Shown here in pieces: positions 27,849-35,780 of a stretch of 64,000 nt of DNA. The DNA is from Mesobacillus subterraneus (GTDB lineage: Bacteria; Bacillota; Bacilli; Bacillales; Cytobacillaceae), in assembly GCF_023715485.1 (NCBI RefSeq), contig NZ_JAMBOF010000006.1:1-64000 (forward strand). The letters run 5' to 3'. Under the pieces are notes generated by a model. It saw only the letters and a program-made list of their open reading frames with translations. It searched no databases and was not told where the DNA came from. The translations under genes and the position numbers were made by a program. Every line of letters starts with the position of its first letter. The first letter of the stretch is position 1.

Positions 27849-28811
27849 ATGACATTATTGGACAAGAAGATATATTTTATCGGAGGAAAAGGCGGAGTTG
27901 GCAAAAGTACTACCTCTGCTGCAATGGCTCTATTGCTCTCGAAATCTGGAAAGAAAGTTTTGCTAGTGTCGACTGATCCAGCTCATAATACTGGTGATTT
28001 GTTTCATGCGGATTTCGGTGGCGGCAAAATTGTTAAAGCAGCCCAAAATCTTGACGTCCTTGAGATAGATTCTGAACGGGAATCGAGAAATTATATTAAC
28101 GGGGTGAAAGGGAATCTGAAGGGGCTTGTAAAAGCAACGATGATCGAAGAGGTAAATCGCCAGATCGACATGGCAGCATCCTCTCCCGGAGCTGAAGAAG
28201 CAGCTTTGTTTGACCGGATTACTTCTTTGATTCTAGAGGAAATCAGGAATTATGATGCAATTGTTTTTGATACAGCTCCTACAGGTCATACTATCAGGCT
28301 GTTAACCCTGCCGGAATTGATGGGTGTATGGATGGACGGGCTGCTTGAACGTCGAAAAAAGGTTAATGAGAATTATGCACAGTGGATGAATGACGGGGAG
28401 GTTGTTGAGGACCCGTTATATGAAAAGCTGAATGAACGGAAAAATCGCTTCAAGAAGGTTCGTGAAATCTTGCTTGATCATGCTCAAACTGAGTATATAT
28501 TCGTTCTCAATGCTGAGCGGCTGCCAATCCTAGAAACCGCAAAGGCGATTGAAACGCTGCACAAGCATAGCATCCATGTAAACACTATTGTCGTCAATAA
28601 AGTCATTCCGGATGAAGCAGATGGCAACTTCATGGCACAAAGAAAAGCGAATGAAGGTATAAATCTGAACGAGATTAAGAATAAATTCAGAAACCTGAGG
28701 CAAGTCTTTCTGCCGCTGCTTGAACAGGATATATCATCTTTAAAGGCTCTTGAACAAGTTTCCCTTATTTGTAGGGAACAAATTGAAAAATTACACATGG
28801 GTAATTATTAG
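27849..28811 (+). CDS. ArsA/GET3-family ATPase
   Basis: This 320-aa cytoplasmic P-loop ATPase has a deviant Walker A GGKGGVGKST (12-21, signature Lys14), switch I DPAHNTGD near 48-55 and switch II DTAPTGHTIRLL. These are the ArsA/GET3 signatures. Family members pump arsenite with ArsB or deliver tail-anchored membrane proteins. No ars genes are nearby and the GET3 CxxC zinc motif is absent, so neither role can be assumed. The AGGAGG ribosome-binding site overlaps the end of the CC-tail gene, which suggests coupled translation and joint work with CstA. Confidence 0.88.
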   Translation: MTLLDKKIYFIGGKGGVGKSTTSAAMALLLSKSGKKVLLVSTDPAHNTGDLFHADFGGGKIVKAAQNLDVLEIDSERESRNYINGVKGNLKGLVKATMIEEVNRQIDMAASSPGAEEAALFDRITSLILEEIRNYDAIVFDTAPTGHTIRLLTLPELMGVWMDGLLERRKKVNENYAQWMNDGEVVEDPLYEKLNERKNRFKKVREILLDHAQTEYIFVLNAERLPILETAKAIETLHKHSIHVNTIVVNKVIPDEADGNFMAQRKANEGINLNEIKNKFRNLRQVFLPLLEQDISSLKALEQVSLICREQIEKLHMGNY

Positions 28812-28936
28812 AAAGATACGTTTCTTTTAGCTTATTTACGGATAAATAAGAAGATGGATAATTTTTGAAAGATAACGGAAACTAGAATATAGTTAATTGG
28901 CTGTTTCTGCATTGATTGTCGTTTTTCTTACAGAAC

Positions 28937-28964
28937 CTCTCTGCCGCATTCAGACGGCTTCGAG
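28937..28964 (+). terminator. weak hairpin in the 315-nt gap after the ATPase gene
   Basis: The gap 28812-29126 holds no open frame with a ribosome-binding site. The only structure seen is CTC-TCT-GCCG with CGGC-TTC-GAG, a stem with an internal loop followed by GCTATTTTC. It might terminate the cstA cassette, but it is weak. Confidence 0.3.
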
Positions 28965-29126
28965 GCTATTTTCTTGTTGCTCCTTAACCCACAATGCCAC
29001 AAGACTTGTTAAAATGCTGTAGACGATTTTTTCCTTTTGTACTAGAAAGAAAAAAGCTTTACGAGAAGAGCCTTATTTTTTGATTATAGCTGGCTGACAA
29101 CTGCTGCAGCAAAATGGGGGATAGAA

Positions 29127-29804
29127 ATGAGAAGAATATATCCAGGTTCTATTACATCATATAGCCAGTTTGGCCATATTAAAGTTCCGAAAAGCGTTAA
29201 GTGCGTGTGTCCTGGCTGCAGGAATAAGGTTGAATTTGTTCTGAAATCTACCTACCAAAGCAGCAAGCATGGATTGATGACCGAAAGTATCTGTCCGTCA
29301 TGTAAATTCAGCGCACCATTTATTATCATAACGAAAGAAAAGGACATTCATCCTGATGTCTACATATATGATCCAGACACAGCCACACATCCGCTGAATC
29401 AAATTGAGCAGCTGCCGAAAATACCGGAAGAATTGGTAAGGGCCTATAAATCGGCTGTCAACGTCCATCATACGAAGGAGAATGCGGCAACTGCTGTGTT
29501 GGCGAAACGTGTCATCGAGAATATCCTTAAGCATTTCTTATCGGAAAAAAGTAAAGGGCTGACTCTTGAACAGCAGTTTAAAAGCCTGCCAGAGCATATT
29601 AATTTAGTAAAACCTATCACTTCATTAAGTCCATTAATGGCACCGGATGGTTCACTTCATCACATGCTGGAGCTTGAGACTGAACTGGACGATGAAATGG
29701 CTGAATTAATAATGGACTTATTAGAGGACATGATTCAATACCTATTTGTTTTACCGGGAAAAATTGAAATCACCCAAGAACGGATTGAAAAGAAGTTAAC
29801 CTAA
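29127..29804 (+). CDS. DUF4145-like protein with zinc ribbon
   Basis: This 225-aa protein has an N-terminal zinc-ribbon-like part with Cys28-x-x-Cys31 (CPGC) and a second CPSC about 27 residues later. A helical domain follows (about 90-215) that looks like DUF4145: KSAVNVHHTKENAATAVLAKRVIENILKHFL (read in parts), then a late acidic helix pair. DUF4145 occurs in stand-alone proteins and with restriction enzymes, and its function is unknown. GGGGG lies upstream of the ATG. It is a single gene with its own terminator. Confidence 0.7.
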   Translation: MRRIYPGSITSYSQFGHIKVPKSVKCVCPGCRNKVEFVLKSTYQSSKHGLMTESICPSCKFSAPFIIITKEKDIHPDVYIYDPDTATHPLNQIEQLPKIPEELVRAYKSAVNVHHTKENAATAVLAKRVIENILKHFLSEKSKGLTLEQQFKSLPEHINLVKPITSLSPLMAPDGSLHHMLELETELDDEMAELIMDLLEDMIQYLFVLPGKIEITQERIEKKLT

Positions 29805-29810
29805 CAGTTG

Positions 29811-29832
29811 GCAGCCTAAGCGGGCTGCTTTC
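29811..29832 (+). terminator. terminator after the DUF4145-like gene
   Basis: GCAGCC and GGGCTGC form a short stem followed by TTTCT, 6 nt after the stop codon. Confidence 0.65.
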
Positions 29833-29902
29833 TATTCGTTTATCGCATTCTAATAAGGTACATAGTTTGGTATAGTTGGGAGGGTAAAAAGGAGGAGCAG
29901 CT

Positions 29903-31084
29903 ATGCAATACATAAAACAAATTAGTTACGTAATTGCCATTTTAATGGCGATGTCATTATTACCTCAACTTGCTTCAGCACATAATGGCAGCCGCGATGA
30001 TTTGGGAGGGCATTTTCGCGGCTCAGACTGCGTCTATTTCCTGCATGAGCCGACCTCACTGGCAAAGAGCGCAACAAATATGCCGGACCTGATTAGATTA
30101 ATTAAACAATATAATAGCAATGCGAACTGTGCTAGCGGACTTAGCGAGAGCAAAGTAGAACTTGAAGGGTACATCTTCCCGGCAGAAAGCCGTTCAGCCA
30201 CGGAAAAAGAGTCGACGCCATCTGCTGCACCAAAGATTTCTCAAGCGAATGATATATTGCAGCTAGGCAAAACATATGAAGCGAAACTAGTAGAGTGCAC
30301 CGACGGCGATACTGCTGTTTTTACTATTAATGGAAAAAACTATAAAACTCGCTTTATATATATTGATACTCCTGAAAGTACAACGACGAAGGAAGCATTT
30401 GGTGCAGAGGCGGCCCAATATACGTGTTCGTTTTTAAAACAGGGAAAGATATCCCTTGAAACGGACGGAACGAGCTTGTTTGATAAATATAATCGCCTTC
30501 TGGCCTGGGTGTGGGCAGGAGACAAGCTTCATCAGGAGGAAATTACGAAGGCTGGTTTTGTTGAGGATTTCTACGATTATGGAAACTATAAATATGAAAA
30601 CCGGATTTGGGCAGCCATGGATTATGCCAAAGAAAACTATAAAGGGATGTATGCTGCCTCAAAGACTGTGGACAAAAAACAGGCCCCTGTAGAAGAAAAT
30701 AAATCTTCTAAAGAGGAATCAGATAATAAAGAGGATAAACAAGGTGAGGAAAATAATGACCAGCAAAGCGATAAGGATAACGAAGAAGAGCTAAATGAAG
30801 AAAATAAGGAAATGAGAGAACAAAAGGCGGATACATCCAATTATGAAGAATTTGTAAGCTGCGGGTTCTTCCGCGGCATCATTTTCACGATTCTTTTATA
30901 TTTAATTCTGCCAATAACAAATGCGCTTGGAAGACGGCCATTGATTGCTCACCGTTTGTGGAGCAAAAAATGGTGGCTGAATGTTTTGCTGGGCATTTTG
31001 TACGCTGCATTATGCATTATACCGCTGATTTTAGTCATAATAGAGTTTTTGTATCTTTTTAAAGGTAAAAAACGCAGAAGATAG
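29903..31084 (+). CDS. membrane-anchored thermonuclease (SNase) protein
   Basis: This 393-aa exported protein has a signal peptide (1-26, ASA cut) and a short His/Gly/Cys-rich domain starting HNGSRDDLGGHFRGSDCVY. A staphylococcal-nuclease domain follows (about 123-250) with CTDGDTA, RFIYIDTPE (catalytic Arg, Asp, Glu) and DKYNRLLAWVW (second Arg). Then comes a long acidic Glu/Asp/Lys/Asn stretch (about 255-312) and two C-terminal membrane helices. The nuclease would face outward, tethered to the membrane, as expected for nutrient scavenging or DNA processing during uptake. GGAGGAG lies upstream of the ATG. Confidence 0.87.
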   Translation: MQYIKQISYVIAILMAMSLLPQLASAHNGSRDDLGGHFRGSDCVYFLHEPTSLAKSATNMPDLIRLIKQYNSNANCASGLSESKVELEGYIFPAESRSATEKESTPSAAPKISQANDILQLGKTYEAKLVECTDGDTAVFTINGKNYKTRFIYIDTPESTTTKEAFGAEAAQYTCSFLKQGKISLETDGTSLFDKYNRLLAWVWAGDKLHQEEITKAGFVEDFYDYGNYKYENRIWAAMDYAKENYKGMYAASKTVDKKQAPVEENKSSKEESDNKEDKQGEENNDQQSDKDNEEELNEENKEMREQKADTSNYEEFVSCGFFRGIIFTILLYLILPITNALGRRPLIAHRLWSKKWWLNVLLGILYAALCIIPLILVIIEFLYLFKGKKRRR

Positions 31085-31094
31085 ACAGAGAAGG

Positions 31095-31126
31095 TAATAA
31101 AGGATGGCCTATGCCATCCTTTATTA
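31095..31126 (+). terminator. terminator after the thermonuclease gene
   Basis: TAATAAAGGATGGC and GCCATCCTTTATTA form a perfect 14-bp stem with a four-base loop. Confidence 0.85.
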
Positions 31127-31158
31127 AGAGAGAAAGTATGAAATTCCACTCCAAGAAA

Positions 31159-31222
31159 TGTCCAGCTCCAGCGCCTATCCCCTCGAGTCTCTTCGGTCCG
31201 CTCACGATGTCAAACAACGAGT
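31159..31222. repeat. Bacillus dispersed intergenic repeat
   Basis: TGTCCAGCTCCAGCGC followed by CCCTCGAGTCTCTTCGGTCC is a familiar Bacillaceae dispersed repeat. The first 16 bases recur exactly at 41537-41552. No coding frame. Confidence 0.65.
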
Positions 31223-31290
31223 GATTTTGTACCGGATTCAGGGAGAAAATAATCATGAATGCAAACAAAAAGAGTACGTATGGAAGCCAA

Positions 31291-31455
31291 TTATTTTTCA
31301 AAGCTTGTAGTCTCTGAATCAAGCATTTCTTCAATTTCCTTTTCTGTTGGTGGCACAACAGGGTCTAGTTGATTAGTCAGCTTATCAATTTTCTTATGCA
31401 GCCTGACAACATCGATCAGAATAAGAAAAAGCAAAACAATAATCATCCACAACAA
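31291..31455 (-). CDS. 54-aa single-helix membrane protein of unknown function
   Basis: The small protein begins with a hydrophobic helix (LWMIIVLLFLILIDVVRL) followed by a charged tail with PPTEKEIEEML. A longer frame reaches 31542, but the TTG at 31455 has GGGAGGTG 7 nt upstream and is chosen. It is divergent from the KinB-like kinase gene. No family is recognised. Confidence 0.5.
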   Translation of the reverse strand: MLWMIIVLLFLILIDVVRLHKKIDKLTNQLDPVVPPTEKEIEEMLDSETTSFEK

Positions 31456-31604
31456 TTGATCACACCTCCCGCATATTATCGTTTTATTCCAATATATAGA
31501 AAAAAACAGGCCTGGATAGCTATGTTTCACTGTAGCGACCATTATAATTGCGATGTGAAATGGATTATATTAGTATCTTATTGAATACATATGGTGGTGT
31601 TGCA

Positions 31605-32876
31605 GTGGAAATTACTAAACATTTATTAATGAATCTCTCGCTTCTTCTTGTTCTGCTGTTTTTTACCCAGCTGATCATCGAAAGGCAAACGAAGGAAAAA
31701 AGCCGGACCATGCTGCAAAAATCCTATTTTATCCTATCGATTTTGACATGTTTTATTTTTTCTATAGAAGCACAGGAAGGTATCCGCTTTGATCTTCGCC
31801 ATGTGCCAATGATCCTTGGAAGCCTTTATACAGGGCACAGCTTCCTATTGGCTGGTGTGACAATCCTCATGCGGGGGTTCATGGGGATAAATGATGGATT
31901 CTGGACTTCTGCAGGATTATATATCATCCTTGCGTTTCTATTGATATGGATTCATTCTTGGTTTTCAAGGCTTTCATTGAACCAAAGAGTAGGCGTATCG
32001 ATTTTGTTGACATTGATGACATCATTTGTCTTGATAGAGCTTATTGGTTTCGTTAATGAGCCAATCAATCACCCAGAGGCCTGGATCAGTTTTTTAATTA
32101 TTCCTGCATTAACTTCGGGATTAATCAGTTACTCAATAGAAACCATTCGACAGTCACTTTTGATACGCCAAAAGCTTGCCAAGGCAGATAAAATTGAAGC
32201 AGTGAGTCATTTGAGCGCCGCTATTTCCCATGAGGTGCGGAATCCATTGACTACCGTAAAAGGATTCCTTCAATTGCTTGGTGAGCAATCCTATCCTGAG
32301 GAAAAGAAACAGGAATTTATCCAAATAGCTGTCCAGGAACTTGAGCGGGCTGAAGAGGTCATCAATGATTACTTGACGTTTGCCAGGCCGGCATTGGAAA
32401 AAGTAGAAGATATCGACGTTGAAAAAGAAATGAATCAAGTTTTGAACGTCTTGAACCCTTTAGCCAATTTAAACGGCGTTAAGATAAAAAGGAAGTATTC
32501 ACCGGGCCTTAAAATTTCAGGGGACCGCTCAAAATTTCAGCAGGGGTTCATCAATCTGATCAAAAATGGATTGGAAGCCATGCCAGATGGAGGCGAGCTC
32601 ACCGTCCAAACCTTCAATACAGGGCATGTAGTCCATATACTGGTTCGGGATACAGGCATCGGCATGACTGAAGAACAAATGGCCCGTCTCGGTGAGCCTT
32701 ACTATACAACAAAAGGGCAGCAAGGAACTGGACTTGGAATGATGGTAACCTTTAGTATCATCCGAGCCATGAAAGGCAAAGTAGAAATCAAGAGCCAGCC
32801 AGGCAAGGGCACAACCTTCCACATTCGTTTTAATATCACTAACGACCGGTATAAAAATGGAAATCCTTCCGAATAA
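31605..32876 (+). CDS. KinB-like sensor histidine kinase (orphan)
   Basis: This membrane kinase of about 423 aa has six helices in the N-terminal half, of the 5TM sensor type seen in KinB and LytS. A HisKA domain follows with the phospho-acceptor SHEVRNPLTTVKGFLQLL, then HATPase blocks (NLIKNGLEAMPDGG, RDTGIGM, GTGLGMMVTFSII). This H-box type is that of the sporulation phosphorelay kinases. No response regulator is adjacent, which fits a phosphorelay input to Spo0F. The frame opens at 31548, but the GTG at 31605 (MEITKHLL) resembles the B. subtilis KinB start and has GGTGG upstream. Confidence 0.82.
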   Translation: MEITKHLLMNLSLLLVLLFFTQLIIERQTKEKSRTMLQKSYFILSILTCFIFSIEAQEGIRFDLRHVPMILGSLYTGHSFLLAGVTILMRGFMGINDGFWTSAGLYIILAFLLIWIHSWFSRLSLNQRVGVSILLTLMTSFVLIELIGFVNEPINHPEAWISFLIIPALTSGLISYSIETIRQSLLIRQKLAKADKIEAVSHLSAAISHEVRNPLTTVKGFLQLLGEQSYPEEKKQEFIQIAVQELERAEEVINDYLTFARPALEKVEDIDVEKEMNQVLNVLNPLANLNGVKIKRKYSPGLKISGDRSKFQQGFINLIKNGLEAMPDGGELTVQTFNTGHVVHILVRDTGIGMTEEQMARLGEPYYTTKGQQGTGLGMMVTFSIIRAMKGKVEIKSQPGKGTTFHIRFNITNDRYKNGNPSE

Positions 32877-32890
32877 GCGGGAGGATTTTT
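32861..32890 (+). terminator. terminator of the kinase gene
   Basis: AAATCCTTCC and GGGAGGATTT form a stem with small mismatches that contains the stop codon in its loop, followed by T5. Confidence 0.7.
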
Positions 32891-32926
32891 CAGGTTATAG
32901 ATGAAGTAAGGATGGTGTGTCTTTTC

Positions 32927-32955
32927 TTGACAATATAATCCAATATTGCTATATT
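32927..32955 (+). promoter_or_regulatory. sigma-A promoter of the cold-shock gene
   Basis: TTGACA, 17 nt, TATATT. Transcription from here gives a 5' leader of about 145 nt, a usual feature of cold-shock mRNAs whose leader folds with temperature. Confidence 0.75.
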
Positions 32956-33106
32956 TATAGTAGCTTATTGCACGTGTTAGGCATTATAAATTTGCTTGTT
33001 CTAATGTTTAAAAACGTTTGAATAAGTCATGTGTGAAGAACTAAACGTTGTGATTTGCTAAATTTAAATCATGGCTTGTTCGGCCGATTTAGGAGGATTT
33101 TTTCAC

Positions 33107-33307
33107 ATGAAAAACGGTAAAGTTAAATGGTTTAATTCAGAAAAAGGTTTCGGATTCATCGAATCTGAAGATGGCAACGACGTTTTCGTTCATTACTCAG
33201 CTATTCAAACTGAAGGCTTCAAGACATTAGAAGAAGGCCAGGAAGTATCTTTCGAAGTTGTTGAAGGTGCTCGTGGACCACAAGCCGCAAACGTTACTAA
33301 ACTATAA
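33107..33307 (+). CDS. CspA-family cold shock protein
   Basis: This 66-aa OB-fold nucleic-acid-binding protein has both RNP motifs: KGFGFI (RNP1) and VFVHYSAI (RNP2). It acts as an RNA chaperone in the cytoplasm. The frame opens upstream at 33071, but the ATG at 33107 has AGGAGG upstream and gives the standard N-terminus [10 protein letters not shown]. Which csp paralogue (B, C, D) cannot be said. Confidence 0.96.
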   Translation: MKNGKVKWFNSEKGFGFIESEDGNDVFVHYSAIQTEGFKTLEEGQEVSFEVVEGARGPQAANVTKL

Positions 33308-33329
33308 TTATAATAATAACTGACCTTAT

Positions 33330-33357
33330 AGCTCAGCCATCTGGCTGGGCTTTTTAT
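33330..33357 (+). terminator. terminator after the csp gene
   Basis: AGCTCAGCCA and TGGCTGGGCT form a 10-bp stem (one mismatch) followed by T5. Confidence 0.88.
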
Positions 33358-33471
33358 ATTTACGGCTAAGGCGGAATAAAAGAACCGAATGACGGCCACG
33401 GTGGCAGCAAATGGTGTCCGGCAGCTGCTCAAGCAGTTGTTCCAGCTGTGAAGGAGGATGTTCATACATGT

Positions 33472-33504
33472 AAAAAAAAATCTGCTGGGAGAGTCACTCA
33501 GCAG
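33472..33504 (-). terminator. terminator of the RsbR-like gene
   Basis: On the minus strand CTGCTG and CAGCAG close a stem followed by a T9 run. Confidence 0.75.
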
Positions 33505-33508
33505 GTTT

Positions 33509-34351
33509 TTAACGTTGGATTATTTTTTTGATAACGTTTTGCAAATTTCCTTCGGTGATGATTCCTGAAAAATCGATTCCTAGCTGTACGGCTGTTTGCG
33601 CTACCTCTGGTCTGATGCCGGTAACGATCGATTGCACGCCAATGAGCTTCAAGGCATCCATTAACTTGAAAATTTGGTGCGCGACCATTGTGTCCACCAT
33701 GACAACCCCTGACAGATCGAGAATCAAGGTGTTAATTTTTGCATCAATGCTTTGTGTTAAAGTAGTTTCCATTAAGCCTCTTGCCCTTGTCGTATCAATT
33801 TCACCGATAAGTGGCAACAGACCAACTTCTTTTGTCAACGTGATCACCGGCGCACTAAGCTCCTTAATCAACGAAGCCTGTGATGACAGACGGTTCATTA
33901 AGATTTCCATAAAATAGATGATAAAGGACTCAAGTACATAATCAAGAGTATAGTTTAGTTTCTTTTCCCAGGAAAAGACATCTTCAAGTGTAACCTCAAG
34001 CTCAGTTTGTCTAACGAATTTCTCGATATATTCCCAATAAACACGGCGGAATTCTCCGGAATTCCAGGCTACTTCAGTCAACTTTGTATTGGATTTAATT
34101 CGGTCGGCTGATGTCTGGCTCGTCCAGGCAGAAATTGTTTCTTTCATCTCATCCTCAGTCTGGTAAAGTGACCTGGCCACAAGTCGTACATAATTCGAAT
34201 TTTGTACTTTCACTCTGTTCATTACTTCGGGCGGAGCATCAGCAGAATAGTCGGAACCTTTGATAACCCTTTGGCGTTTCAGCCAATCTTCTGTAAAATT
34301 GGTCGCATTGTCGATTAGGAATTGGTAGAGAGCTTCAGTTTTGTTATCCAT
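33509..34351 (-). CDS. RsbR-paralogue stressosome protein (STAS domain)
   Basis: This 280-aa protein has an N-terminal globin-like sensor region (about 1-155) and a C-terminal STAS domain (about 165-275), the layout of RsbRA-RD. The STAS start (LSAPVITLTKEVGLLPLIGEID) carries the threonine region phosphorylated in RsbRA, and DLSGVVMVDTMVAHQ is the second phosphorylation region. RsbR paralogues form the stressosome with RsbS and RsbT and control sigma-B. Here it stands alone, as paralogues do in B. subtilis. Its presence fits the sigma-B promoter at 1516-1541. Confidence 0.9.
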   Translation of the reverse strand: MDNKTEALYQFLIDNATNFTEDWLKRQRVIKGSDYSADAPPEVMNRVKVQNSNYVRLVARSLYQTEDEMKETISAWTSQTSADRIKSNTKLTEVAWNSGEFRRVYWEYIEKFVRQTELEVTLEDVFSWEKKLNYTLDYVLESFIIYFMEILMNRLSSQASLIKELSAPVITLTKEVGLLPLIGEIDTTRARGLMETTLTQSIDAKINTLILDLSGVVMVDTMVAHQIFKLMDALKLIGVQSIVTGIRPEVAQTAVQLGIDFSGIITEGNLQNVIKKIIQR

Positions 34352-34491
34352 TATTATTACCTGCTTTTTAGAGTATTCACTACCTATATTCTTTAAGACT
34401 AATGGGGAAAAGTCAAATTTTAATGTTCATTTACTGTAAAAAATAGAAATCATAAAGGAAAAATTAGGTAGATTTTAAAAAGCAGTTCTGA

Positions 34492-34512
34492 TAGAATTAG
34501 AACAAACGTTCT
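34492..34512 (+). promoter_or_regulatory. LexA (SOS) box with extended -10 promoter, upstream of sbcD
   Basis: AGAACAAACGTTCT at 34499-34512 fits the Bacillus LexA/DinR box (GAAC, 4 nt, GTTC). It starts one base after a TAGAAT -10 element with a TG extension (TGATAGAAT), so LexA would cover the start site. A second extended -10 (TGCTATAAT, 34555-34563) lies closer to sbcD. Confidence 0.7.
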
Positions 34513-34634
34513 TTAGTCTTTCCTTTATTTGATGGCCCAATAAATTTTCGAGTCTGCTATAATAGTAGCATTGCAAAAATGATCATTCATTTAACTTTTA
34601 TTTAAATAGATTTTCAGATTCAGGGGGGATTAGC

Positions 34635-35780
34635 ATGAAATTTATCCACACAGGAGACTGGCACTTAGGCAAGCTTGTTCATGGCATGTATATGACAGAA
34701 GACCAGCGCGAGGTGCTCAATCAGTTTGTTGATCTGGTTGCCGAGGAGCAGCCTGATGCGGTTGTAATTGCGGGAGACCTTTATGATAGATCGGTCCCTC
34801 CAACAGATGCTGTCGACCTTCTTGATGAAGTGCTTTTCAAAATCAATGTCCAGCTCAATACTCCAATCGTTGCGATTGCTGGCAACCATGATAGTGCTGA
34901 AAGGCTATCGTTCGGAAGCTCATGGTATCGCCACAGCCATTTTTATCTTACAGGAAAGCTCTCAACTGAATTCAAGCCGGTACATATCAACGGAGTGAAT
35001 TTTTACCTTATCCCTTATGCAGAACCTGGCCAAGTCCGCCATTTGCTTGACGATCCTTCAATTCATAGCCATCAGGATGCGATGAAGGCAGTAATCGGTA
35101 AAATAGAGGAAAATATGAATCCGAAAGAGGCCAATGTACTTGTTGGACATGCTTTCGTCCTTGGCGGTGATTCTTGTGATTCGGAACGGACTCTGTCTGT
35201 CGGCGGATCAGGCTGTGTCACGCAGGATTTGTTCGATCCCTTTGCTTTTACGGCTCTTGGGCACTTGCATAGCCCAGATGCGATCCGGCATGAGAAAATT
35301 AAATATTCAGGTTCACTATTAAAATATTCTTTTTCAGAGGCTAAACAGAAGAAATCGATTTCCATTGTGGAGATGAATGAGAACGGAAGCTTTGAAATGC
35401 GCTACCGCAGCCTTAAACCTAAGCAGGACATGCGTGAAATTGAAGGACATTTGGACCAGCTTTTGGATCCTTGTTTTTATGAAAAACAGAACACACATGA
35501 TTATTTAAAAGTTACCTTGCTTGACGATGGTGCGATGATTGACCCAATGGGGAAGCTCCGCCATGTATTCCCGAATGTTTTGCATCTTGAGCGGAAAATC
35601 GAAGCAATCGATCAGAAGCAAAAGCAAAATTTCACTTCCATCAGAGAAGAGAAGAAATCAGAACTGGAACTCTTTGAACAATTTTACAGTGAAATGACAA
35701 CAAGTGATTTTACTGAACAGAAGCGCGGATTAATGGCAGGCGTGATTGATAAAGTCCTTAAAGAGGAGGGAATGAAATGA
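34635..35780 (+). CDS. sbcD: exonuclease subunit SbcD
   Basis: This 381-aa Mre11-type nuclease subunit has phosphoesterase motifs Asp8 and His10 (GDWHLGK), Asp48 (GDLYDR), Asn84-His85 (GNHDS), VGHAF and GHLHSP, a complete two-manganese site. With SbcC it trims hairpins and protein-blocked DNA ends. The stop overlaps the sbcC start as ATGA. An SOS box lies upstream. Confidence 0.96.
   Translation: MKFIHTGDWHLGKLVHGMYMTEDQREVLNQFVDLVAEEQPDAVVIAGDLYDRSVPPTDAVDLLDEVLFKINVQLNTPIVAIAGNHDSAERLSFGSSWYRHSHFYLTGKLSTEFKPVHINGVNFYLIPYAEPGQVRHLLDDPSIHSHQDAMKAVIGKIEENMNPKEANVLVGHAFVLGGDSCDSERTLSVGGSGCVTQDLFDPFAFTALGHLHSPDAIRHEKIKYSGSLLKYSFSEAKQKKSISIVEMNENGSFEMRYRSLKPKQDMREIEGHLDQLLDPCFYEKQNTHDYLKVTLLDDGAMIDPMGKLRHVFPNVLHLERKIEAIDQKQKQNFTSIREEKKSELELFEQFYSEMTTSDFTEQKRGLMAGVIDKVLKEEGMK

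Noticed and set aside
27849-28811. Arsenite efflux ATPase (arsA)
   Set aside because: No arsB, arsD or arsR nearby. Gene order ties it to cstA and the CC-tail gene instead.
33361-33470. Short frame encoding EPNDGHGGSKWCP-type text after the csp gene
   Set aside because: No convincing start or ribosome-binding site, and too short to judge.
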